Numbered from the stretch's first letter, positions 9,301-17,926 are shown. The stretch: 64,000 bases of DNA from Saccharina japonica (GCA_008828725.1 MEHQ01001390.1:1-64000), one strand, 5' to 3'. Notes: a model not told the origin generated them from the letters alone. Numbers and translations are program-made.

Positions 9301-10503
9301 AATTGAAAAACAACAGCTGTGAGATGGAGGATTTCGTCGAAAAAAATATATATGTAGTCGTATATGTTGATATATGTATACGTACTTCGTATATGTTTAT
9401 TTTTTCACCTTGACCTCCCGGATCTGAATCTGGAGGGCGGCAAGGTCCTTGAGGATCTGCAGGTTCTCCGGCTCGTGCTTGAGGGCGTTGAGGTAGCACT
9501 TGATGGCCTCGGCGTAGTTGCGCTCCGAGCGGTGCAGGAGGCCGTAGACGTGCCAGCATACGTGACTGCGCCCCGTGGAAAAAAAGACAGCAAAAGCCAA
9601 AACAAAAAAACCACATAACAACAAAACAAAAAACGGAAGATTTGTTTTTAGCAAAAAGTGATGGGATGGAGCGCGGGCGAGAGAGCGGGGACAAGTAAGA
9701 AGAGACGAGCCAGGATGACACGAGACGAGCCGGGATGACACGAGACGAGACGAGACGTCGGCCTTGAAGCACAATAACGCCAAGAGAGTTCTTGACGCGG
9801 GCCAAAAACGAGCGGTCTCCTATCCTCTTTTGTTTGTCATCCTCGATTTCAACCCCCCCCGCCCTTCACCACAACCCCTCCCCCCATCTCCCTGTCTCCC
9901 TATCTTGAAACCCCCAGAAGCGTTGCACCTGCCCAGGTCGTCCTTCTATATATTAACGCCGATTTCTTCCTTTTGACGCGCCAAAAGCGACCAGTCTACA
10001 AGCATATCTGGATGCCATCACCGACCTTAACAACCCCCCCCCCCCCCCGTCAAAGTACCGTCACGGCCGCTCGCGCTTTGTGCAAGCAAATGTCTGCTTG
10101 TTGTTGAAAACCCAATGCCCCGTCCGCGGCATTGGTAGGGATGCGAGGAGGGTCACATGTCATACGAACACGACTACGCGTGCACGACATGAGTACACCC
10201 CCCCCCCCCCCATCATCTGCCAAACACAACTGCAACTCCCCTCCTCCAAGCCCTCCCGCCCCCCCTTGAAAATCAAAGCCCTCCCGCCCCCCCCCTGCCC
10301 CCCCCTGAAAAGTCAAGCAGCGTCGCAACTGCTCGAGGTCGGCCCTGAGCCCCTCCGGACGTGGTCGTGCGCCTCTTCCTTCTTCCCCATGCAGTTAAGG
10401 GTTAGGCCTTTCATCGCCAGGGTCTCTCCATGAGTAGGAAATTTCTTGAGGATCGTGTCGGCCGCCTTGAGCCCTTCTTGTACTCCTTGTGCTCATACAG
10501 CCT
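238..10503 (-). CDS. NAA15: NAA15-like NatA auxiliary subunit, partial gene (9 exons found)
   Basis: This is the ribosome-anchoring auxiliary subunit of the NatA N-terminal acetyltransferase, a cytosolic superhelix of TPR repeats that holds the catalytic subunit NAA10. Exons read on the minus strand at 10330-10503, 9409-9565, 8379-8522, 7427-7555, 6288-6373, 2401-2599, 1939-2154, 1505-1651 and 238-350 follow the NAA15 protein in order, with family motifs such as [39 protein letters not shown] and LFEMQC. Junctions are GT-AG and phases agree between adjacent exons. The gene continues beyond base 1. Not found: the N-terminal exon (family start around LPPKE) and a segment between 6288 and 2599 that must enter in phase 2 and leave in phase 1. 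Three one-base losses, all at G runs, break the frame. I read them as sequence errors; an ageing pseudogene is the alternative. Confidence 0.9.
445..545. mobile_element. MITE-like repeat 'ACTTGGAATTA' family
   Basis: It holds AAGAACTGGTCCAACA...TTTGGGGACAAATTACTTGGAATTA...CAGTTCTG...GGTTAA. The two ends are imperfect inverted repeats (AACCCTTTTAGAACTG type). Related copies are at 14085-14175, 18350-18545, 18560-18690, 18715-18820, 29785-29835 and 58065-58160. Confidence 0.6.
690..1504 (-). repeat. Intronic minisatellite of NAA15 exon-end plus 5' splice-site units
   Basis: Units of very roughly 50-100 bp each contain, on the minus strand, a variant of CGTTACATGAACAGCAAG followed by GTGCCGTTTCG. 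This is the end of exon 1505-1651 (codons RYMNSK) joined to its donor. Variants sit near 765, 832, 885, 939, 1037, 1124, 1219, 1310 and 1406. Between them are repeats of GCGAATCGGCACAACGCGG. The array starts exactly at the real exon boundary. Confidence 0.85.
1505..1651 (-). CDS. NAA15: NAA15 exon: TPR ending KADRYMNSK
   Basis: The acceptor is GTCCAG|GAGTGC and the donor is AGCAAG|GTGCTG, phase 0 to 0, 49 codons. It reads [20 protein letters not shown] and then [20 protein letters not shown], ending KADRYMNSK, the conserved DTADRYINSK of the family. The last bases of this exon and its donor are repeated nine more times in the next intron. Confidence 0.94.
1939..2154 (-). CDS. NAA15: NAA15 exon: [12 protein letters not shown] ... 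DTLAWTLFL segment, frame broken in a G run
   Basis: The acceptor is TTGTACAG|TTACG and the donor is AGGATT|GTAATT. It starts [19 protein letters not shown] and ends [20 protein letters not shown] then [14 protein letters not shown], as in NAA15. Between these parts lies a Gly/Glu run encoded by two copies of a G-rich unit. As given, a TAG stop appears and the frame is one base short. One extra G in the eight-G run near 2075-2082 removes the stop and restores the frame together, so a single homopolymer error explains both. Confidence 0.85.
2103..3171 (-). repeat. Left arm of a ~1.05-kb inverted duplication
   Basis: This arm holds NAA15 exon 2401-2599, the start of exon 1939-2154, intervening intron and an interspersed poly(C)-ended repeat (about 3010-3171). 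It is nearly identical to the reverse complement of 4761-5830. It ends in a C run at about 3146-3171, facing a G run at about 4761-4778. Confidence 0.9.
2401..2599 (-). CDS. NAA15: NAA15 exon: LRKGVPSL segment
   Basis: The acceptor is CTTGCAG|GTGCG and the donor is CAATAG|GTGAGA, phase 1 in and 2 out. It reads [20 protein letters not shown], an insertion of about 27 residues rich in Gly, Ala and Pro, and QQMVMSLTN. The motif KGVPSLFSDL is diagnostic of NAA15. The same 199 bases are repeated in inverted orientation at 5324-5522. This copy has the gene's own strand, so I take it as the functional one. Confidence 0.9.
3172..4760. other. Spacer between the inverted arms
   Basis: No exon was recognised. 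It contains an ACCCG-rich hairpin element at 4065-4200, (CG)n at about 4676-4687 and otherwise unique AT-rich sequence. The missing NAA15 exon would be expected between 2599 and 6288, but no matching coding stretch was found here on the minus strand. Confidence 0.6.
4761..5830 (+). pseudogene. Inverted copy of two NAA15 exons inside the NAA15 intron
   Basis: On the plus strand, 5324-5522 repeats the LRKGVPSL exon with both splice sites, and 5769-5829 repeats the first 20 codons of the following exon ([11 protein letters not shown]). The copy then diverges in a G run. The gene runs on the opposite strand, so these exons cannot join the NAA15 mRNA in sense. It is a recent inverted duplication or an assembly artefact, judging by near-identity with 2103-3171. 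Confidence 0.8.
5831..6287. other. Intron sequence without recognised features
   Basis: This stretch links the inverted arm to exon 6288-6373. I see only short simple repeats: TAGAGAGAG near 6090 and a GTGTGTGCGTGTGTGTG tract near 6250. Confidence 0.5.
6288..6373 (-). CDS. NAA15: NAA15 exon: VLDKLSW...GELLLALGK segment
   Basis: The acceptor is ATTAG|GTGCTG and the donor is TTTACAG|GTGTGT, phase 0 in and 2 out. It reads [20 protein letters not shown] then HEDAEEIYR, equivalent to the DKL....GELLL..GR.EDA..IYR helix of the family. The next exon in order was not found. Confidence 0.92.
6374..7426. other. NAA15 intron, GC-rich patch with no recognised exon
   Basis: The plus strand at 6590-6750 is GC-rich and open in all three frames, but no family match or splice-bounded exon was found. 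A CAAACCAAAACGACCAAAATC-type degenerate repeat precedes exon 7427-7555. Confidence 0.45.
7427..7555 (-). CDS. NAA15: NAA15 exon: [13 protein letters not shown] segment
   Basis: The acceptor is GAGCAG|GGGAAC and the donor is GATAAG|GTGTGG, phase 0 to 0, 43 codons. It reads [20 protein letters not shown] and then [20 protein letters not shown], the family's E.SELLLYK motif followed by the next helix pair. Confidence 0.94.
7610..7790. mobile_element. MITE-like 'AAGGCGGT' repeat
   Basis: Ends are GGGGTCCCCCAATAAGGCGG and CCGCCTTATTGGGGGACCCC, an inverted pair. The inside holds CGCTTGGCGCGACTGGGGAA. Another copy is at 19590-19768 and a degenerate one at 30020-30290. Confidence 0.7.
8010..8115 (+). 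repeat. Partial copy of poly(C)-ended repeat family B
   Basis: It has GGTCTCTACGGCGATACGAC, TACGGCCATGCATCACAATG and a repeat of the same head at 8080-8107, matching the GGTCATACGACTACGGCCATGCA core of family B. Confidence 0.6.
8195..8335 (+). repeat. Copy of poly(C)-ended repeat family A
   Basis: It reads GCCCAACTGTTGCAGGTGTC ... AGTGCTCCATCTCGAAAGGA ... CAAGCAACAAATGTGTACC followed by a C-rich run. It lies directly downstream of NAA15 exon 8379-8522. Confidence 0.75.
8379..8522 (-). CDS. NAA15: NAA15 exon: [13 protein letters not shown] segment
   Basis: The acceptor is ATGGCAG|GGTTTC and the donor is CTCAAG|GTATGT, phase 0 to 0, 48 codons. It reads [20 protein letters not shown] then [20 protein letters not shown], matching the family pattern of ETR..LL.L and NW...A.A.H. 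No start codon lies in the exon, so a simple ORF search does not show it. Confidence 0.92.
8635..8825. mobile_element. MITE-like 'TCCCTCTATAGTGCCGG' repeat
   Basis: Ends TCCCTCTATAGTGCCGGTTG and its inverted match CCGGCACTACACATAGAGGG flank an inside with GCTTGGCACAGACAGATGGG. Other copies are at 11884-11960 (partial), 13310-13520, 17605-17795, 27808-28012 and 33330-33690. Confidence 0.75.
9300..9350. repeat. Fragment of the 'CAGCTGTGAGATCGAGG' repeat
   Basis: AACAACAGCTGTGAGATGGA then GGATTTCGTCGA matches copies at 11095-11190, 11450-11570, 14745-14850 and, inverted, 45700-45810. Confidence 0.55.
9409..9565 (-). CDS. NAA15: NAA15 exon: [14 protein letters not shown] segment
   Basis: The acceptor is GGGCGCAG|TCACG and the donor is GTCAAG|GTGAAA, phase 2 in and 0 out. 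It reads [18 protein letters not shown] and [20 protein letters not shown], then REVK. This is the most conserved NAA15 stretch and identifies the gene. It is 157 bases with no frame problem. Confidence 0.95.
10080..10215 (+). repeat. Copy of poly(C)-ended repeat family B
   Basis: The core GTAGGGATGCGAGGAGGGTC ... CGACATGAGTACACC runs into a C run of about 13. Confidence 0.7.
10330..10503 (-). CDS. NAA15: NAA15 exon: first recognised TPR segment
   Basis: The acceptor is CGGCAG|AGG and the donor is GAGCA|GTTGCG, leaving phase 2. It reads [11 protein letters not shown], then [19 protein letters not shown] and [19 protein letters not shown], matching the family N-terminus. Two frame breaks occur, near 10471 and near 10350. 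In each, one base is missing where a GG or GGGG run meets CTC. Both fit homopolymer sequencing errors. The upstream exon with the start codon was not recognised. Confidence 0.88.
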
Positions 10504-12037
10504 CTGCCGGGGGAGGGGGGGGCGATGGGCGATGAGGGATGGAGGAAGGGAGGTTTGTTCACGGGTTATAGGGGGCGATGGGGGCAAAGAGGAAGGGAGG
10601 TCGGCGCGCGCGCAGGGGGGGGGGGGGGGGGGTGTACTTTCATTTTCATGCATGGCGTAGTCGTATGGCCAGGCCCGGGGGGGGGGGGGGTGTACTCATA
10701 TCGTGCACGGCCGTAGTGGTATGACCATAGGCTTAATAACCCCAACAATCCCGGGACGGAGCACGTTGGGTTTTCACCAACCAGGCAGACATTGCTTGCA
10801 CCAAGCGCGAAGCGCCGTGAGGTATTGGGCGATTCGCATTGAGGGTGAGCTGCATCCTGCTAAGAACCGCCCGTGAGGCGGACTTGCATATATATTGCTT
10901 GCACCAAGCGCGAAGCGCCGTGAGGTATTGGGCGAGTCGCATGGAGGGTTACAGTTAGGGTTAGGGCCATCATTTTCATGTTGTGTGTGCCCGCACTTGC
11001 ACCATTGGTTTGTGGAGCCAATTGGCTTGGAAAAAGTTGTTCTGCATATTGCGCGTGTTTTATACAAAACACAAGAAAGAAAAAAAGAAATAAGATACCT
11101 TGCCTCAGCTGCTCTGAGATCGAGAATTTCTTCGAAACACGTTCTTGCAAGCTGCGTGTGATACGTACGTACACCCTTTGATTGCTCAAGCTATACATAG
11201 ATACATACATACGGGTTGTGTATGCCCTTATCAGGGGTACAGTACGCGACAGATGTTGACAACCTCTTATATTTGCCCAGACTGAAATTTGTATGTAAGA
11301 ATGGGTATGTTCCACACTATTTTCAGCACAAAGAGGTTGCGTTCTTACTTTTCCCCTCAAAAATCTCAGTCTAAAATTCATAACTATCAGATTCTTAACA
11401 TCCGTCGCGTACTGTACGATACATATGATACGAAGTATAGGTCGGAGGGTGACGGACTCCCCATCTCGGCTGTGACACCCCAGATTTTCTTCGAAATCCA
11501 TCTTCGCAAACTGCGTGTGATACTTTGATCACGCAAAGTACGGGTTGTGAACCTACGTACACCCTCATGAAAGGGTATCTATTAGGGCTGTGCACTGGCT
11601 GACCCAGTCAGTAGCGATTATACTACTGTCGTCAAAATCAAGCAGTATACTGGATTGCAGCAGTATACTGTTTGTCTCTCCTTTCTCCTCTCTCCTTCCG
11701 AAACGCATTTGGTGGGTTTTCGTACTATAACATGGCGTGTTTCTTGGACGTACGTGAGAAAAACAACTGGCGAATATACTGGCCGGGTCAATCAGTAGAT
11801 TACTACTGCCAGTACATACTGTGCCAGTGCCCAGCCCTAGTATATATAGGTCGGCCTCTCCCCTGGGTTACAGCAGCATAGCAGTAGGGATCCCTCTATA
11901 GTGCCGGCTGCCCGCTACAGTGCCGGTGAAATCGCTTGGCACAGACAGATGACAGATGGGATCAACGACGCGTGCTGCGATAGAGGAAGCACTTTTTAGC
12001 TGAAACGTTTTCTGAATGGAAGGGGTGTCCCTTGAGT
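10504..12037. other. Intergenic DNA: family B repeats and a CAGCTGTGAGATC repeat
   Basis: 10600-10960 holds family B copies in reverse orientation, each preceded by a G run and ending in GTCGCATGGAGGGT. The CAGCTGTGAGATC-type repeat occurs at 11095-11190 and 11450-11570. A short GGGTTAGGG stretch lies near 10952. A partial TCCCTCTATAGTGCCGG element is at 11884-11960. No exon was recognised, and the missing NAA15 first exon was not found. Confidence 0.6.
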
Positions 12038-12870
12038 TAGGGCCCGAACTAACTAATATAAAATAAATTCAATTTGGAAAAAATAAAATTCAAATACGCT
12101 TTTCATTGGTCAACACACGCACCAGCATCAAAGATTAGGATCTTGGGGTCTAATCAATTTGAATTGGACGAAAAAACCAAGAAGGTCCCAGGACCTTCTT
12201 TTCCAAAGAATTCAAATCAAATTGAGGAGTTGGCCCGACTTGGACCGGCATGTCCACGGTGGGCAAACGCCCCCGGTACAATCTGGTCATTTCTTGGTGG
12301 CATCGATGACCACGACCGAGGCGACAACACGTGAACCACAACCCGAGGCCACCGGGACAACAGCCGCGCCCACGCCTATAGACCATAGCACAGCGTACCC
12401 CGGCGGTGGCGCCTCAAAACCAATCATGGCGGTCGCAATCCCAACTTTTCAACCAGCTCGATGCTCCAACCCGATAAAAACCGAGCGATCGATCCCAAAA
12501 ACAGCATGATACGCTCAAGACTTCGATAACACCATCGCCGCCCCTGTCTCGCCCGTGGCGTTCCAGGGATCCCTACGCCCACCCAGGAGACCCTGAGAGC
12601 GATAGCTTCCTAGCCTGGGCGGTCAAAAGCAAAAGTATGCTGGCGGTCGGCGCGCACGCGTCGACGCATGCTTTCCCTCTCGTCTCCTCTCGTCGATTTT
12701 TTTCACCTGGGCGCTGTGACGCATGCTGCGTTTTTTCGATTCATAAATATTTGAACGAGCAATTCACTATTCCCCATAGGACGCAAACCAGTTTTTTTTT
12801 GCGAAATCACATTCAAATAGGATTTTATTTTCCAAATTGAATTTTTGCTGTCTTCGTTAAGATGGCCCGT
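12038..12870. mobile_element. Long form of the GGGCCCG inverted-repeat element
   Basis: The left end (12038-12155) and right end (about 12785-12870) are the terminal inverted repeats of the GGGCCCG MITE family. Instead of the usual short loop they enclose about 630 bp of different, GC-richer DNA. The inside has no recognisable transposase. It may be a longer non-autonomous relative, or an element with captured DNA. Confidence 0.6.
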
Positions 12871-13068
12871 ATTAACGAGCATAAAATAAATTCAATTTGG
12901 AAAAAATAAAATTAAAATTCGCTTTTCATTGGTCAACACACGCACAGCACCAATTTTTATGCCCCAAGATCCTAATTTTGGTGCTGGTGCGTGTGTTGAC
13001 CAATGAAAAGCGGATTTGAATTTTTTTTTTCCAAATTGAATTTTTTTCTTCTTCGTTAAAACGGGCTA
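12863..13068. mobile_element. GGGCCCG palindromic MITE
   Basis: It is an almost perfect palindrome. CTTTTCATTGGTCAACACAC and GTGTGTTGACCAATGAAAAG flank ATGCCCCAAGATCC, with outer AATTCAATTTGGAAAAAAT and its complement. It abuts the long form on its left. Confidence 0.85.
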
Positions 13069-13290
13069 AGGGCCCGAATTAACGAGTATAAAATAAATTC
13101 AATTTGGAAAAAATAAAATTCAAATTCGCTTTTCATTGGTCAACACACGCACCAGCACCAAATATTATGCCCCAAGAGCACCAGCACCAAAGATTAGGAT
13201 CTTGGGGTATAATCTTGGGTGGTGGTGCGGGTTATGACCAATGGGAAGCGGATTTGATTATTTTTATTTTTCCAAATTGTTTTTTTTTTT
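13069..13290. mobile_element. GGGCCCG palindromic MITE, right end damaged
   Basis: The left end AGGGCCCGAATTAACGAGT is intact and the loop is duplicated (CACCAGCACCAAA twice). The right arm degenerates at TTTCCAAATTG, where a TACAGCAGTA stretch and the next element begin. Confidence 0.8.
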
Positions 13291-13309
13291 ACAGCAGTAC
13301 AGCAGTAGT

Positions 13310-13520
13310 GGTCCCTCAATAGTGCCGACTGCCCGCTATAGTGCCGGTTGAGTGAGTAGTGCCAGCTGCCCGCTATAGTGCCGGTGAAATCGCCTAGCAC
13401 AGATAGATGGGATTAAGCAGTGTGGCAGTGTGCTGAGTAGTAGTGCCGGTTGCCGCTATTATTATTATTATAGTGTCGGGAGTATCGTTGGCTGGCTGGC
13501 GCATACCGGCACTAAAGACA
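13310..13520. mobile_element. MITE-like 'TCCCTCTATAGTGCCGG' repeat
   Basis: It has GTGGTCCCTCAATAGTGCCG, a tandem repeat of the GCCCGCTATAGTGCCGGT segment, and ends GCGCATACCGGCACTA. It is directly preceded by TACAGCAGTACAGCAGTA. Confidence 0.75.
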
Positions 13521-14084
13521 AATACCCATTACTCTTGTGCTAAAGTCAACAGGACGATTTTTCAAAGACAGTCGCCCTGCAGTGTATATACACATTCTGC
13601 GCACGAAGCCCACAATCCTCATGGAGGGATGTTCTATACCAGTACGGTATAATTGATACAACCACACGACCACAGATACTACAATAAATACTAGTGCTGG
13701 ACGTCGAACAATAATCAAGTTCGGTACGGGGGTACCGATAAACAGCAAAAAAAAAACTATCAATAATCGATATGATACGATCTCGATATTACATGGTATA
13801 CACAATACATCGAGAAGCTTTCGTTATAGTATCTGCAAAAAAAACCAAAAAAAACATGGGGGTACCAGAGGATGGGAGGGCAGAACTCGTTCGATACGAC
13901 TATTAATAATGTTACGGTCGAGAGGTGCATCGTGGTTTTTCTGGGGCTCCATATTTTAGTAAGTCAAACACCGATTTAGGTGGGAAAAAACAGATGGTAT
14001 CCGATTAAATATCCCATGGCCTGAGCATAAACTGAACAATATTCAATATTGCAACACAAGAATGAGATTTCGACGATTTTGGGT

Positions 14085-14175
14085 TATAACCCCTTAAGAA
14101 CTGGTCCCACGAATTTGGGTAAAACTACTTGGAATTAGTGTAGGACATTTTTTTCAGTTCTGAATGGGTTAAGGA
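14085..14175. mobile_element. MITE-like 'ACTTGGAATTA' repeat
   Basis: AACCCCTTAAGAACTGGTCC ... ACTTGGAATTAGTG ... CAGTTCTGAATGGGTTAAGG, with inverted ends. Confidence 0.65.
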
Positions 14176-14564
14176 GCCCCCGTCATTTAAAAAAAAAACG
14201 TTTCCACCAAAACGTGCTTCGTATATACCTCTATCGTATATATAGCACTTGTCATATACAAATATATACTGGTACGATATACCGAAGCTTGCGATAGGAT
14301 ATGCAACACTGATTAATAGGAACATCATAACTATCATACATCTCCAACCTTAGCGGATCGTGAACCCGACGCGGGACGGTAATATAGTATATATTTACTG
14401 TAGTATATGTAGTATACATTTAGTATATATACCCCAGTATATACTGCTGTATACTATATATGATACGATACCCATGAGACGGCTGGGTCGAGAAAACTGG
14501 ACCCCACATCGACATCAGAACACAATCAAATCGTACGTCTTGGGGCATTATGTTATCACTGCAG

Positions 14565-14680
14565 GCTGCACGTTGTTCCAAGTCCTCCCTGCGCAGGGCT
14601 GCACCGCCGTGACGAAGCGCCACAGCGCACACGCCGCGTACGTCCCGACGGGATCGAAGGGAAACACGCCCACGTACATG
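14565..14680 (+). other. Exon-like stretch, gene unknown
   Basis: A plus-strand stretch bounded by ATCACTGCAG and ATG|GTAAAA reads CTLFQVLPAQGCTAVTKRHS then AHAAYVPTGSKGNTPTYM. Third positions are rich in G and C, unlike the surroundings. I do not recognise the protein and no neighbouring exon was found, so this is only a candidate. Confidence 0.25.
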
Positions 14681-14744
14681 GTAAAAAACTCAAGCACAGG
14701 ACTTTTTTACCGCCGTATATATATTGAAATAAAAAACAACAACA

Positions 14745-14850
14745 ACATCAACAGCTGTGAGATCGAGGGTTTCGTCGAAACTCATCTTCGCAAGCTGAGT
14801 GGGATACTTCGGTCGCGCGTACTTGAGGGTTTTATATCATATGTCCTCAT
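14745..14850 (+). repeat. 'CAGCTGTGAGATCGAGG' repeat, well preserved
   Basis: AACAGCTGTGAGATCGAGGG ... TTCGTCGAAACTCATCTTCG ... GATACTTCGGTCGCGCG. An inverted copy is at 45700-45810. Confidence 0.65.
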
Positions 14851-15054
14851 GCAGTAGGAGATGTACATCCCGTATGAGAACACAATCTGAGGCTGTAGAA
14901 TTCAGGGAGCGTGTGCCTATCTGTGAATGTATACATGTACCGCAAACGTTTTTTTTCAAGTCCATCGTAGTTCCAAGTGATTTGTCGCCAAAACGTGTAC
15001 GTATACCAGGTACTGCACTACTGAGGTGAAGTTGTCACATATCTCTTGTTGCAA

Positions 15055-15180
15055 TATTTTTTACGGGGGGCCACAGTAAATAAGACCACATATTGTTGGT
15101 GAAAATAGGGAAATGTATAGGTTTTTGTTTTTAACGTAGGTTCTATTTACAAGTATTTACTATGGTCGCCCGTAGTAGTA
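15055..15180. mobile_element. MITE 'GGGGGACCATAGTAAATAGG' family
   Basis: Inverted ends flank GGTGAAAATAGGGAAATGTA and TAGGTTTTTG. Other copies: 15600-15725, 15865-15955, 20645-20770, 32692-32815, 35205-35290, 45830-45960, 47365-47500 and 57165-57290; shorter pieces near 34780, 35340 and 42630. Confidence 0.8.
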
Positions 15181-15231
15181 CCCGCCGCGTAGCATCTTCT
15201 GTCTTACTAATATAACGGGGGACCATAGTAG

Positions 15232-15449
15232 TAAGGGCCCGTTTTAACGAAGAAAAAAAATATTCAACTTGGAAAAAAAAAAAATCAAATCCGCTTTTCA
15301 TTGGTCAATACACGCACCAGCACCAAAGATTAGGATCTTGGGGTATAATATTTGGTGCTGGTGCGTGTGTTGACCAATGAGAAGCGAATTTGAATTTTAT
15401 TTTTTCCAAATTGAATTTATTTTATGCTCGTTAAGATGGGCCCTAAACA
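15232..15449. mobile_element. GGGCCCG palindromic MITE, TA-flanked
   Basis: Ends AGGGCCCGTTTTAACGAAG and CTCGTTAAGATGGGCCCTA with the common palindromic inside. It sits among three copies of the GGGGGACC family. Confidence 0.85.
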
Positions 15450-15599
15450 GGACCGACGCTACGCACAAACCTATGTATTTCCTCTCACTATTATTACGAG
15501 GGACCTTACGTGGTACACTATCTTATAAGATATCACAGTAAGATATTGGATATAGATTGATATATGATATATATCAATAGTATATTAAAAAATTAAAAA

Positions 15600-15955
15600 A
15601 AAAACAACAGCTATTACGGAGGACCATAGTAAATAGGACCAAATATTGTGGGTAAAAACAGGTAAATATGTAGGTTTTTGTGTCTACCATAGGTCCTATT
15701 AACTATGCCCCCCCGTAATAGATACAGTAGTATATAATTCATGTATTTTGTGTTGTCGTAATGATAGTGTGGATGGGGGTAGATGAAATTAATTCATTAA
15801 CTACTTGAGCTATTAATAGTGGGGATTCATTAATTTAGCGGAAGAGGGAGAAGAATATAGAACCTACGGTACACAGAAACCTACATATTTCCCATTTTTA
15901 CTACTAGTAACAGTATTAGGTCCCGTATTTACTATGGTCCCCCGTAATGTCAGAC
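15600..15955. mobile_element. Two more GGGGGACC-family MITE copies
   Basis: 15600-15725 runs from CTATTACGGAGGACCATAGT to TGCCCCCCCGTAATAG. 15865-15955 is a half copy ending ACTATGGTCCCCCGTAA. Between them is AT-rich DNA with a CTATTAATAG palindrome at about 15810. Confidence 0.7.
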
Positions 15956-16449
15956 GTATGGCATGGTTTGCACTCCATAACGTTTACGATGCAAGTATTC
16001 ACTATCAATCTGTTCCGTAGTTTGTGACCACGGGCGGAAATTGTGCCATACGAACGGTACTGCTGTCGCATCCGGTTATGAATGGGGCCGCTTGCCTGGG
16101 GGTACCCCTATTTACTATTTACAACCCCTTGCAAAAATACTCATGCAATACCTTTTAGTCAATTTATTTCCTGGGCGTCGGCCCAGACCCAATCCGACCC
16201 TAACCCTAACTCCATCTGCACCCCCAACCGTATGAGAGGCTCGAGATCGGCAAGGGCGGTCGCGCGTTTTTCAGAGGCGTTTTTCCTAAATCTCCGGGCG
16301 GCTGAAACGCCAGCCTCGACCAATCAGACGGCAGTGGTGTGGCACAAGAAGAAGAAAAATACAAGGGTGGTGTTGCATTTAGGGCCTCTCCGCTTGCCTG
16401 TCAAGGCAGGCCTATTGGCACAGGGAGGCGGTCTAATTCACACTTCTTG

Positions 16450-17075
16450 AGAGTGTTTACGTAACCTTATCTTTATAGTCTTTTTAGCTATGGCGTTGGA
16501 TACTCGTAGGCCTCGCTCGTCATTAGCAACTCCAGTCAGCGCCTAGGCCAACTCGCCCTTGAGACTTCTTGCCCATATATGGTCGTCTACTTAATAGGTA
16601 TGGCGTGACTATTCATACGCCTCCAACGTCGTTTGCAACTCCAGCCCTTGCCTAGCCCAACTTGCCCTTTGTCTGGTAGTCTATATATCTATGGTGTGAC
16701 TACCCGTAGGCCTCCCTCGTCGTCTGCAACTCCCGCCATCGCCTATTAAGAGCCCAACTTGCCCTCGTATTGTAGTCTATGATCAAGTATGTATATGGCG
16801 TGCCTACTCATAACGCCTCCCGCGTCGTTTGCAACTCCAGTCAGTGCCTAGCCCAACTTGCCCTTATCTGGTAGTCTATACTTAGGAACATACATATGGC
16901 GTGACTACTCGTAAGGCCTCCCCCGTCGTGTGCAACTCCAGTCAGTGCCCTAGTCCAACTTGCCCTTGTCTGGAAGTCTATATACTTCGTATACTCGAGA
17001 ATATATACAGACATACGGCGTGGTTCGGCCTCCCTCGTTGTTTGCAACTCCAGGCAATTTGCCAAACCGAAAAAA
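16450..17075. repeat. Tandem satellite, ~100-bp units
   Basis: About six or seven units share TCGTTTGCAACTCCAGTCAG, GCCCAACTTGCCCTT, CTGGTAGTCTATA and ATGGCGTGACTACTCGTAGG. Unit lengths vary between about 90 and 110 bp. Confidence 0.75.
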
Positions 17076-17600
17076 GTAATATTCCCCGTCTCTACTTACA
17101 CCCCGCCCTCGCTCCCTAGTCGGTCGCGCCCACGTAAGCACACACCCACCCACCCACCACTCAGTCCAAGCATGTGACCCCTATAGGATTCGACTATACT
17201 TGGGTATAGAATAGAGGGGGAAATCGTCGAAAACAAACGAAGAATAAAGCACCGGCCCCCGCTACACGGAGCCGTCCGGGGTGCTGGGTATTACGGTCAA
17301 GTACCGCAGAAAAGCGCCGTTCCGAGAAGCGTTCCGAGAAGTGCTCCGAGGACCGTTCTTTATTGGGGAGCAGATTGCGTGGCGCAGCGAACGCGATCGA
17401 GATCGAGTAGGACTTTGGCCAACCGCGCGCGCGGCCGATGTCAGGGCCATGCCAACGCGCTCAAGGCTCAGTACGGGCGAGGTCAACGTACTGAGTAACT
17501 CGTGGCTACTGCTGTAGTTTGGGTAGGTAGGTAGGTAGGTAGTTAAGTGTGGTATTTTAGGTGTCGGAGAAAACAGGTACTGGTACGTGTGTATCTCCAG
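17076..17600. other. Intergenic DNA without recognised genes
   Basis: GC-rich stretch with TTCCGAGAAGCG repeated near 17320, a GATCGAGATCGAG patch near 17396 and GGTAGGTAGGTAGGTAG near 17523. No supportable exon. Confidence 0.5.
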
Positions 17601-17604
17601 TACA

Positions 17605-17795
17605 ATAGTAGTGTCCCCTCTATAGTGCCGGTATGCGCCAGCCAACAATACCGGCAGTATACTAGCGGCAACCGGCACTATACACTCCGCACACTACCAC
17701 ACTGATGAATCTCATATGTGTGCAAAGCGACTTCACAATCACTATAGCGGACAACCGGCACTACTCAACCGGCACTATGGAGGGACCACTACTTG
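17605..17795. mobile_element. MITE-like 'TCCCTCTATAGTGCCGG' repeat
   Basis: TCCCCTCTATAGTGCCGGTA opens it and CCGGCACTATGGAGGGACCA closes it, with ATCGCTTTGCACACA-type and GGCAACCGGCACTAT segments inside. Confidence 0.75.
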
Positions 17796-17891
17796 TGGTA
17801 GGAGGTGAGCCCGGAGAGAAGCGTAAGGAGCTATGATACGTACCAGAATAATACACGCCACGCGCGCAGCATGGTGATACGCTCGTAGCTG

Positions 17892-17893
17892 TG

Positions 17894-17926
<33 letters not shown>

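Noticed and set aside
10945..10965. GGTTAGGG stretch as an internal telomere repeat
   Set aside because: Only about two copies, within the end of a family B repeat (GTCGCATGGAGGGT...).
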